Below are positions 47,716 through 58,093 of a stretch of 64,000 bases of DNA, piece by piece. The position numbers and the translations under genes are program-made. A model generated the notes under the pieces. The model was not told the DNA's origin, searched no databases, and was given only the letters and a program-made list of their open reading frames with translations. Position 1 is the first letter of the stretch. Every line of letters begins with the position of its first letter. Origin of the DNA: Tricholoma matsutake (lineage: Eukaryota > Basidiomycota > Agaricomycetes > Agaricales > Tricholomataceae); the NCBI GenBank assembly GCA_026075535.2, contig AP026539.1, positions 1,302,001 to 1,366,000 of the forward strand, in the 5' to 3' direction.

Positions 47716-49536
47716 AAAAAATCAGCTACCAACCCCAAGTACATCTCCCAAAGAATTGGAGCTTGAGCCCGAGCAGGTGCTCCACACCACTTTGCTGACT
47801 GCAGGTGGTGATATGTGTGTCTTAAATTTGTGACACTTGCCAAGCTATCTAAATTATATCACAGAATGCCAGATATTAGTGATTCCAGGCCTACAAAACA
47901 GTGATGGGTGGTCCCAGAAAGCCAGCAGAAAAGGAAGACTATCTGCACATGCCATTGATGCTGGGAAGAATTATGTCCTGGAAACAATAGTAGCAGTCAA
48001 ACATCAGGATTCAACAACAATTCAGAAGGTCAATTCAGTGGAGATTCAAACAGGATTCAACAAACAAAACATCACTTGAATCTTGCTTGAATTACCCTTT
48101 TTTTTTGAATTATTGGATCACCTCCAGAGTTGCTTCAACTTTTTGAATTGCAATTCACTTAGCAATGATTCAACTCTCCTTTAAATTTGTGGATCAAATT
48201 ATCTTACATAATGAGAGTCGACTCAGATAGCTGTTTGTAAAAAATTGATGGTCAGAGTACACAGCCAATTCAACAATGATCCTCAGTTGTGGATCTTCAC
48301 ATGAATTGTCACTTGACACTATGGGGCCCAAGGGGTAGGAAAACTATCCCACATTTCATACCTTTAGATGGTGTAAAATGATATATTTATGGTATAGTTT
48401 TCATGTATTGATAAACCCCAAAATGGAATAAGTTTCATCAGGAATTGGCATGAAAATCTACCACTAAGAGGAGTGAAAAAGGATGCTTTTTCCTACCTGT
48501 AAGGGATGAGTCGATGGGATGAAAACCTCCCACATTTTGTCCCCAGTTCATCCCACACCAAATTCATCCCATGGGATAGTTTTCATCTTTATATGGGCAT
48601 AAATAACACCCCTCTACCTGGGTTGAATTTCATCAACTTTCCAGGGGTTTAAGAGGAATGAAAGAACCTGCCTACAATGTATTTTCATCCCATTAGGGAT
48701 GTTGGCTGGATGAATTTCTCCTTTTTACAAAGGAATTTTCAGACCATTGATAGAATAGTTTCATCATGTATCAGAATAAATTTCAAGCCACTAAAATACA
48801 AAATCTACTCGAAAGAAGCAAAAAAATCCCCCTGACCCCTGATGCCCCATCATTGTGTCTCCATCAGCCCATCATGTCACCATCATTGTCACCATCATTG
48901 TTATTGTCTGTCTGTCCTGTTGTCCCATTGTTTTGGCATCCCATCCCTGTTTGTCCACATTTGGTGTCCATGTCCCTTTGTCCTGTCGTGTCCCTTGTCC
49001 AGTGTGGTAGTTGAGGTTGTTGTAGTGTGGTGTGGTGCCCTGTCCTGTCATTGTGCCAGTCCTCATTGTCCCACTCCCTCCTCACCCTACGAGTAGGGGT
49101 TCATGGTAGTAGGGGTGGGTGGGTTATCATAAATAGTACCTAAAAAGTTGGTTAGTACAAAGTAAGAGAAGAAACAAAACTTATCTATGGCCCAAGAGAC
49201 GTCAATGTCTCTTGGGCCATATTTCTATTTCCTCATCTCCCCATCATCCCTCACATCCCATCCCCTGTTTGTCATTGTCCCCATTCCATTGTACCTCATC
49301 GTTGGCTGCTAGCACTCGTGATCCACCCCATGAGCAGTGGCTCACAGGGCTGGGGGTGGTTGCTGGGTTATTCCTGTTGTTGGCCTGGTTGTTCCCCATC
49401 CCATCCCACAAGCGCTCACTGTGGCAGTTGAGGGTGCTGGTGTGTCTTGGTTGCTGTCTCATGTAAATGAACCTAAGATCATAGAAAATAGCTTAGAATT
49501 GCCCGAGACAGAGTAACCCCCAAAAAAACAGAATAC
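47716..49536. other. No gene; T/G-rich and self-complementary segments
   Basis: 48300-48780 has scattered GGGATGAAAA and TTTTCATCCC strings. 48840-49090 is a TGTCC/CATTG-rich low-complexity stretch. 49186-49217 is an inverted repeat (GGCCCAAGAGAC/GTCTCTTGGGCC). 49317-49360 is a single unit of the GC-rich minisatellite found in the 24-30 kb elements. Confidence 0.45.
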
Positions 49537-51127
49537 GTGAGATAGCATGGGAATGGGAGCACATATGGCTGTCGTCTCTTCAGGCCCTTTAAATGAGACT
49601 AGAATGCATTGTAAACGAGCCTTCAATGATAAAAACAGTGGAGAACTGACCAAGATACAGCTTAACCCCCCCCAAAACCAAAGAATGTGCAATATCTCCA
49701 GAACACAAACATGTGCACCTCTCGTCTCTTTGGGCCCTTAAAATGACACTATAGTAGATTGTAAACAGGCCTTAGATCATAAGAAATGGTGGAGAATTGA
49801 CTGACCTAGTAGAGTACCTGCCCACCCAAACAGAAAATGTGAAATATCTCCAGAACACAGACAGACAAACCTCTCGTCTCTTTGGGATCTTCAAACGATA
49901 CTAGAATAAATTGTAAACGAGCCCTCAACAATAGAGAATGATGGGGAACTCACAAAGATAGAGTACACCCTCCTTCTGAAACATAGCATGTCAGATATCT
50001 CCAGAATGCGATGGCGGATGCCTCTCGTTTCTTCAGGCCCTAAAACCGACAGTAGAATAGCTGGTAATCAACCCTTAGTTGGTAGGAAATGGTACAGAAC
50101 TCACCGAGATACAGTATAGACTCATGGTATCTATCTGGCACCCATTATATGTTTTTTAAGGCTATTATTGGGCTATTATGATGCCCATTCTTAAGTTAGA
50201 CAGTGTAGAACTCATTTACAATTGATATAGTACACTAATTAACTCTACGGTCATACATAAATTTGGGGGGGAGGTGGCATGGGAGGTGGTGGTATGAGGA
50301 GAAGAGCGAAGGCATGTGAATCCAGGTGTCAGATGGTTGACATCTCGCGAGAAGTTCAATTGTCGGGTACCACCTCCCATGCCACCTCCCCCCCAAATTT
50401 ATGTATGACCGTAGAGTTAATTAGTGTACTATATCAATTGTAAATGAGTTCTACACTGTCTAACTTAAGAATGGGCATCATAATAGCCCAATAATAGCCT
50501 TAAAAAACATATAATGGGTGCCAGATAGATACCATGAGTCTATACTGTATCTCAGTGAGTTCTGTACCATTTCCTACCAACTAAGGGTTGATTACCAGCT
50601 ATTCTACTGTCGGTTTTAGGGCCTGAAGAAACGAGAGGCATCCGCCATCGCATTCTGGAGATATCTGACATGCTATGTTTCAGAAGGAGGGTGTACTCTA
50701 TCTTTGTGAGTTCCCCATCATTCTCTATAGTTGAGGGCTTGTTTACAACCTATTCTAGTATCGTTTGAAGATCCCAAAGAGACGAGAGGTTTGTCTGTCT
50801 GTGTTCTGGAGATATCTCACATTTTCTGTTTGGGTGGGCAGGTACTCTACTAGGTCAGTCAATTCTCCACCATTTCCTATGATCTAAGGCCTGTTTACAA
50901 TCTACTATAGTGTCATTTTAAGGGCCCAAAGAGACAAGAGGTGCGCATGTCTGTGTTCTGGAGATATTCCATATTCTTTGGTTTTGGGGGGGGGGGGTTA
51001 AGCTATATCTCGGTCAGTTCTCCACTGTTTTTCATCATTGAAGGCTCATTTACAATGTATTCTAGTCTCATTTGAAGGGCCTGAAGAGATGACAGCCATA
51101 TGTGCTCCCATTCCCATGCTATCTCAC
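49537..51127. mobile_element. Foldback structure with ~150-bp tandem units
   Basis: Arms 49537-50290 and 50369-51127 are near-perfect reverse complements separated by a 78-bp loop. Each arm contains about four tandem degenerate units of ~150 bp. Each unit has CTCGTCTCTTTGGGCCCT-like, ATTGTAAACGAGCC-like and ATATCTCCAGAACAC-like landmarks. No coding capacity. A transcript through it would fold into a hairpin of about 750 bp. A half unit just left of the arm (49445-49536) suggests the array once extended further. Confidence 0.85.
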
Positions 51128-52685
51128 ACCCTGCCTTGATTTTTTCTAATTTCTATTTATTTTTAATACCCTAGAGTTTCTATCATCATTCTATACTCAA
51201 AATATATTTAACATTGTGTATCTATCAGATAGATAGTGGCTAATTTACCCACATTGATAGTTACAATACTTTGAAAATTATATACCAGCTTGAGCTGGCT
51301 TTGAGTCAGCTAAAGGCCGAGCTGAGCCACATAAGGAAATTTAGCCAGCTTAAGTGAGCCAGCTCTCGGCTAGCCGAGCCATGGCAACACTATAGTGGAT
51401 GTTGACGGAGTGGGTGGTGAGGTGAAAGAGAGGGCAGCGGTGTCATCGAAGTGGTTATGGTTGATGGATGTTCAACATTCATCATGTGATGTGTTGAGGG
51501 TGGGCTGCAAATGACTTCTCAGTAAAACAATTACAACACAAATGAAAAGTCCCCTTTTTTGGGATGAAAAAAATTCTCTTAACACTTGTAATCCTGAAGT
51601 GTGAAAAGTATCCTCTCATTCTGACTGAAAACAATAACAATAATACCTGAGGAAGGAACAGTCAATTCAATATTTAATGAAAGAAATTTTCCTACTAAAA
51701 TCATCTCATAATAGTATGAAATTTGTATTTTATTTCAGGCTGAAAACACACCCTGTTATTCACACCTTTGTGGCAGGAAACACTATCCCATAAATTGTTG
51801 AAAAGTTTGATGAAATTTCATACATTAATATGGTTGCAAATCCATACCCTCATCTTGGATTAAAATCATCCCCTGTATTTCATCCCCTTGTAAAATGAAA
51901 ATTCATCCCATTAGGTTAAGAACATTTTGTAACGTAACACATATGAACTCCATCCCTTGGATGGCTGAAATATTTGGGATGAAAATTCATCCCAAATTCA
52001 TCCACCCTGAATTCAGCCATTTATGTTAGGAAATTCACATTTCCGAATTTAAATGGCTGAAAATCATATTTTGCTAGGTCTACAGTGTGAATCAACTCCT
52101 GGATTTTTATCTTTAACTGCCACTCATGACATTTGAAAGTGCTGAAAGGAATGTACAGTGGCCTGTGAAAAGTGTGGCCAGTTTAGTGGATGTCAAGGTG
52201 TGGATAATGGAAAAGATTGCACAGTGACGCTTGTGGGGTAATGTTCTTGATATTCATGATGGTGCTGAGTCCACAATGGCTTCATCAATCTTTCCCTTTT
52301 TTATTTTTTTTCAATTTGCATCTGTTTATACCCAGTAGAGTGGTCAGAAAACCATGTACAATTGCCACATTGCTGGATCTGGACAGACACAGCATTTGCT
52401 TGTTTCCTTGCAAAGCTGGATCTAATTGTGATCCATAGCAGCTGACAAGCATGGATAATTTTGATTTGGAGTCCCTCCAATTCGAGAATCATACAGTCAA
52501 CTCTAGTGTTGTGGGAAATAGCCTCTGATCTGTCTCACTCAAGTGATTCTCACAGACCTCCAAGAGGCCCTGATTTGTGAAGGAGGTCTGGGGGCAGATC
52601 TCCAGCTATTTTGCACTAATTAGCCAGCAAAATGGCCTATTTCACAGATAGGCCATGACTAGTAGTTGTGCTACACTGTCTAGTA
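51128..52685. other. No gene recognised
   Basis: A/T-rich, with GATGAAAATTCATCCC-like strings at 51890-52000 that resemble those at 48480-48760 and may be parts of one older element surrounding the foldback. A short run of AGCCAGCT/GAGCCA motifs lies at 51290-51390. Confidence 0.4.
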
Positions 52686-53000
52686 CTAGAACATACTCCA
52701 CTCATCATCTTGAGGCTGATGAGCTACTGCCGTCCCTCTACCTGATTCTGCCTGCCTTGCTTTAAGATCAGAACCCTGTACCATAGATGCCACTGATTGA
52801 GACTCCTTATCCTGTAAGATATTGAGTAAGAAGGCAGAAGTGATATTGAAGGTGTCTGCAATAAGAAAATTATGATGCTCCATATCCTTGAGCTCTGGAG
52901 GAAGCTGGTCATTGAGCCACTGAAGTCCATCCACAGCAATAGGATCTTCTGCTGCGATATCAGACTCAGATACTGCAGTACTGCCAACCCCAGTTGTGTC
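52686..53000 (-). pseudogene. Coding fragment of unknown family
   Basis: A minus-strand frame 52934-52686 (MDGLQWLNDQLPPELKDMEH...) with an amphipathic look. No motif recognised. A solo LTR lies directly upstream of it at 53041. Confidence 0.25.
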
Positions 53001-53035
53001 ACCCAGGTTTGCCTTCCAAGTTGGTTTATCGATTG

Positions 53036-53482
53036 TGGACTATAAAGGGACTAGGGGGGACTCAGGGGGGGTGCCCTGTGTGTTTCTCCTATTTTTTATG
53101 TTCGTCCTATATTTTTCCTCACTTCATTTCCTTCTATTCTTCATTTTCTATGATTTTTCCTTATTTTATTACTAATTTCCCTTTCTATCACATTTGTGCA
53201 TGTTGACAGTTTTATATTTAGAGGTGGAGCACCCCTTCCGACATCTACCCCTTGGTATGATGTCATTTTGCAGCCTTGATCTGCCTATCTCTGCCTTTTC
53301 TATTTTTAGATTATTATTTGATTTTTGCAGTCTTCACATATACTGGGCATTGGCAAAGGGGTCCTCAGAGTTTTCTCTTTGGATTTCCCTTTGCTAGGTG
53401 CACCTCCAATCCCTGTAATATGTAGTATAATTTTAACTTCAGATTTCCCTTTGCTAGAGGCTGAGGTTGCCCTTATATGGAC
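53036..53482 (+). mobile_element. Solo LTR of the gypsy B family with target duplication
   Basis: LTR 53041-53477, TATAAAGGG...CCCTTATA, flanked by TGGAC on both sides (53036-53040 and 53478-53482). Clearly homologous to the LTRs of element B but more diverged, with a small insertion (ACTCAGGGGGG) near its start. Solo LTRs arise by recombination between the two LTRs of a full element. Confidence 0.95.
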
Positions 53483-54837
53483 TGCATATCTCACCACCTA
53501 ATTGACACTGTTTTTTTTGTCTATTCTGCAGGGTATAACATTGTCAGTTACTAAATATCACAGCTCAAGTTCACAGGGAAAACATACATTCTGAAGATCT
53601 GTCCATTCAAACTGTCAAATCTGTAGATGATTGGACACAGTTGCAACACTTTGTCAACTTTGTTTTGCACTGTTGATCCATGTAGCAACTGATACAGCAT
53701 GCTCCTCGACCATGGAAACAGGCATCAGAGCAAAATTCTTGACTGCAAGTGCCTAGTGAAACTGATGACTACATGATTAGTTACAATGCATAAGGGGAAA
53801 ACTCACTGCAAGAACATCCACATCTTCATGGTCAACAAGATCCATCCACCATTCTTGTGCTGCCTTGGTCACACATTTTTGTTTGATTGAAGGGATCTTC
53901 ATGATTAAAATAGGCCTTTAACTGTGCTTTCAGCACAGCCAGCGCATCAGCAGGAGAGTAGTGTGCCAATTGTGGACTTCATTCTTCCATAATCTTCTTT
54001 GCCTTGTGCACCAACCATTCATCCTCATATGTATCACCAAACTCATTTCTTAACATGAGCTGGAGACTCACGCCAACCTTTTGGATAGTTGAAGTCTTGG
54101 GTTTGACACAGCAGAGAAGGCCTCTGTTGAGCTGTGCAGGCACAATTGTGATGCTTGGAATAGACAAAGGATTGGGGTCATCCAAGATTGACACATTTTG
54201 ATAGTCTGTATGTTTGCAAGATAGTAAGCATGGATTTACTGTTAAATACCTTCAGGCTTAGCTGGGTGCAAGGCAAAAGTGACGAGATATATGTTTTGAG
54301 CTTGATCACTCTCGATAAGCTTGGAGAATCAATAGTTAATGATTCAACAGATATCCTCCATCACACCATTCTCAACCTTGGACTTCCCTTTGACTATGAG
54401 GTCATGAATGTAGGCAACAATTGCAAGCAAGTACAGGTAAACATCATCTGGAGTTGTATCCTTTGCTTCCAGACACTGTATTGCTCTTGCAAATAAACAT
54501 AGCAGGGTTGTCAGCTGCCTTAAGCTTCATCCAAACTGATATGTATTGTCTTCATCATCAAAGACCCAAAGTAAAATCTGCAGATTGATCAACATAAGAG
54601 ACTAGTTAAGATTATCTCTTCACAGACCTCATTTTCTCAATCCTTGTTTTGAACCACCTTTATCATCACTGGAAATCCTCTCAACATGGACAGTGAAGAC
54701 CAAAATATGGTACCAAAACATGTTTCACTGATGGCTTCAAGTCCTCGTGTGATACCCAATGTTAGTCCCACATCATCAAAATGGTCCAGGGTATATGTTG
54801 ATTGGCTCATGAAAGTCATAACACTTTGTAGATCTTC
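53483..54837 (-). pseudogene. Decayed minus-strand TE coding debris
   Basis: The longest plausible frame is 54194-53979 (LDDPNPLSIPSITIVPAQLN followed by LLCCVKPKTSTIQKVG). Also a short frame around 54873-54637. These look like parts of one decayed gene, but nothing can be assigned. Confidence 0.3.
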
Positions 54838-55035
54838 TTGACTCCCTCTTAAGCCATACCCCAGGTAACCCATACTCTCTCATACCCCATAGCATTTTTG
54901 ATCCACCAAGTTGGTAGGCAGGAATTTAAAACCCATAACCCATAACTCTCCCATACCCAATAACCCATACCCTTTGAGAGGCAAAACCCATACATTTTAT
55001 TACCACATATATCTTAGTGTATATGGACTTACTAT

Positions 55036-55400
55036 ATGGACTTACAAACTATGATGCACCACAAACACCTATCAAACTTTTTCAATACTCGAATCTGGCT
55101 GTCCATGGCATTAAAGCCTCTTGAGGTCTTGAAAAAGAGGCTGAAAATCTTGCAGGCCCAGGTTAAAGCTAAGAAAGAGAAGCTCCAGGCTCAGCTGGTT
55201 AAGAGGAAGTCAATCTCATCACATGACAAGAAATGGCTGGACAATGAAGCTAACTTGGTTGATGAGCAACAGGTTTTGGATGTTCTGGAGGGTGCTTCAG
55301 ATTATGAGAGAGGCTTGGAATGACTTAATGATGTGCAGAAGGGTGCTGTCAAATGATTATGGGAGGTGGTAAGAGATCTAAGCAAGGTGGTGGGCAAGAA
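55036..55400 (+). pseudogene. Lys/Glu-rich coding remnant of the DNA element
   Basis: A plus frame with coiled-coil character (LEVLKKRLKILQAQVKAKKE) followed by KWLDNEANLVDEQQVLDVLE and SDYERGLE, then TGA where the sister copy at 35959 has CAA. It continues with RLWEVV-like sequence after further stops. Probably the tail of a lost transposase or an accessory ORF; not nameable. Confidence 0.4.
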
Positions 55401-55526
55401 GTGAAAATGTACATTAATGAATTGCAACTCCAGCATTTGTTACAGTAACAAATGAACATGGATGGCCTGAAACCAAAGCTAAGGAATCCAATGAGAAGAA
55501 TCTGCTGTGGATAGTTTACCTTATTA

Positions 55527-56079
55527 GGGAGCTGTTCACTTAAGCACCACCACTTTTGTGCAATGGCTCCTCACACTTCAAATGATGGCCAATTTCTTAT
55601 TCCTTCTGTAAAAACACTCCTTTTGGTGAGAGGAAGATATCCTATTGAGGGATTTTTGATAGCTTCAAAATTGAGTGAGAAATTTTCTCAAGCATAGGCC
55701 AAATTGGCAGGTGTGGACATATTAGCCTCTACAGCAAGCAAAAAAAGCTTTGGTTGTTATTCTTTCAGTAAACACACTCCTTTCTGCCTTGTGAAGATAT
55801 TCTATTGATGAAAAAAACATACATAAAAAATTGAGTGAAGAGTTCACTTCTTGGTATCTTTGGATGTGCCATGTCAGAAGTTTCTAGCCTTTGCAATATT
55901 ATTTTTGCAATATCCTTTAGCCATTGATAGTGGTAACTGGATTAAATTGACCACTATGTACAGAGAAATTCTCCAACTCATGCTTTAAAGGTCCCACTCC
56001 CAGGGTTAGGGTTGAAAAAAAATTCTTGGGATCAAATTGGCGGTTGCACAAAAGTAGTGGTGCTTAAGTGAACAGCTCC
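55527..56079. mobile_element. MITE with 37-bp terminal inverted repeats
   Basis: Ends GGGAGCTGTTCACTTAAGCA and its inverse, with TIRs of about 37 bp and only two or three mismatches. Flanked by TA on both sides (TTA left, TAA right). Absent from the sister copy at 36155-36170, which shows where it inserted. Non-coding. The TA or TWA target suggests Tc1/mariner or PIF/Harbinger origin; not decided. Confidence 0.85.
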
Positions 56080-56345
56080 TAAGTTATAGTTGTTTTGCGC
56101 TTGAGAAATATAAAGCTGATTTTTACAAATTTTTGCTGATTTTTTGGGACCTATTTTTAGCACTATCCTCCAACCCCATACTCTCTCATAACCCATAGCC
56201 TGCAGTGTCCACAGAGGGGTATGGGTTAAGAGGGAGTCAAATGTAGGGTGTAGCACGGGTATGGGTAAACCCGCGGTAAGCAGCCCACAGGTTTGATGGG
56301 TATGGGTACGGTTGCCAAAATGCTGGACCTGTGACATACCGTACC

Positions 56346-56881
56346 TGTTACGATTTTGTTATTGTAACCCAGGATGACCAGCTGTATGCCGGCAAGACCG
56401 GGTACTTCATTTTTCCTTTGCATTCAACTTGACTCATTCTGACAGGAGACACTTTGATGCCTAACTCCCACCATTTGACATGCTGTGCTGCAGCATCCCT
56501 TGCTATTGGACGCCTCATGCTAGGCATGAGGCTTATTGTTCTATTGTTCTTTCTATTATTACTTGACAAGGATCTTGTATTCCGATTGGACGATAGACAT
56601 CTCTGAACCGTATATAAGCTACAGTAATACTGCCTGTATTCCTTAGCTTGACCTAATTCAACCAATGGTCTTAGACTCAACCAGAACACTCGACAGTCTA
56701 GAAAGTCTCTAGCTGTGATCAACCCAAACTTGACAGTTGGAAAGCCTCCAACTGTGATACATGAACCAATGGTCTACTCAGAAAGCATCTGAGTATGGAT
56801 AGCCATGTCAACTTAGGAAGCACCAAGTCCCAAACAGAACCCGATTACGATCAGGCTGAGTTAAGACCTATAGTCTTAACA
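56346..56881 (+). repeat. 5' LTR of gypsy element C
   Basis: 536 bp. Contains the palindrome GCCTCATGCTAGGCATGAGG. The block from about 56408 to 56508 has no counterpart in the 3' LTR. Confidence 0.95.
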
Positions 56882-57165
56882 AAAGGTCAAGCTGATCTAT
56901 GCAGTCCACCTACCTAGGTGCAGACACAATGTCTTTCAGATAAAGCCCAGACAGACCTCCAACCGGAGCATCTTCATCAGGAAGAACCCCGTGGTATAGA
57001 TACCAGGGTCGACTAGTACGATACTCGGAACCAGCACAGAAGTGGTTCTCAAGGAGAACCGGTGACAAAGAACCCCGATACCTCGACAAAGAGGATTTCA
57101 GATCTTTTGATAAAGAAGAAACCCCAGAACGAGATCCATTCTCCCTATCCAATGACAGCGCCAAC

Positions 57166-58013
57166 ATGTCTACCAAACCCACCGCAACCAAGGAGATCAG
57201 AATATGAACCCCCTCCGACTTCACAGGGGACCGAACTAGAACTGCAAAGTTTTTACAAGAAGTGAAACTCTATTTGAGAGTGAGCCATGGAATCTATGAC
57301 ACCGATGAGAAGAAGATCATCTTCGCATTGTTGTTCATGAACAGAGGGACTGCCGCGCCCTGGGCACAGACATGGGCAGAAAAGGAAGACCTAGGAACCT
57401 GGTCAACCTGTGAATCGGTGCTCAAGACAGCATTCACACCAATTGACGAAGCTGGCAGAGCCAGGACAGAGATGAAAACATTGAAGCAGGGACAGGACCT
57501 GGAGGACTACATAGTGCAGTTCCGAATTCTGCGAGAGAAGGCGGGAATCAATGACGACACTGCCCTCATTGAACTCTTTATGGATGGGTTGAACCCCAAG
57601 CTCCTCAAAAGAGTATTCAATATGGAAACAATCCCTACGACCTTGGAGGGAATGATCAACACCACCTCCAAGTACGATGGACAGTGGAGAAGAGCAAGGG
57701 CCATAGCAGGGAGGCTACAAGAGACTTTTATGAAGAAGCTCCCCACCTCTAAGGCAAAAGAAACCCACTCGAGATCAACTGCCTCTCCTACCAGGAGAGA
57801 ATCGAACACATAAAAAAGGGATTGTGCTTTGCGTGCCACCAACCCAGACACAGAGCAACTGAACACAAGAAAGGGGAAATGAGGACCGAGGACCGGCCTT
57901 TCCCAAAGAACAAAGGCAGAGAAGCCTACTCAAAGATCCAAGCAATCTTGAATGAACTTGATGGAGAAGAGAAGGCAACAGCTGTTGCTGCCATTGGGGA
58001 TGAGGGTTTTTAA
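57166..58013 (+). pseudogene. gag: gag of gypsy element C, disrupted
   Basis: Start ATG at 57166 (MSTKPTATKEIRI). A TGA at 57205 precedes a long Gag core (to 57813) with WAEKEDLGTWSTCESVLKTA and L-K-Q-G-Q-D-L-E-D-Y-I-V-Q-F-R motifs. A frame change near 57800, at a run of A, leads to GLCFACHQPRHRATEH and a stop at 58013. The zinc-knuckle spacing is CX2CX4HX4, but the last ligand is His instead of Cys. Gag would form the particle. The stop and the frameshift inactivate it. The gap to pol is about 80 bp. Confidence 0.85.
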
Positions 58014-58093
58014 AGGGGTGGCCTGCCTCGATGCCAGGTACCACCAAACTTTCCGTCTGCTCTGTACTACTAGCCACTTTGAAAAACTAATCT

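Larger units (their letters stand above)
54838..56240 (+). mobile_element. DNA element with TIRs TTGACTCCCTCTTAA, carrying a nested MITE
   Basis: Left end TTGACTCCCTCTTAAGCCAT and right end ATGGGTTAAGAGGGAGTCAA are inverted repeats. Inside are subterminal CCCATACC/ACCCATA motifs, a decayed coding segment (55036-55400), and a 553-bp MITE at 55527-56079. The size without the MITE is about 850 bp. A truncated sister copy is at 35811-36330. The superfamily is not identified. Confidence 0.65.
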
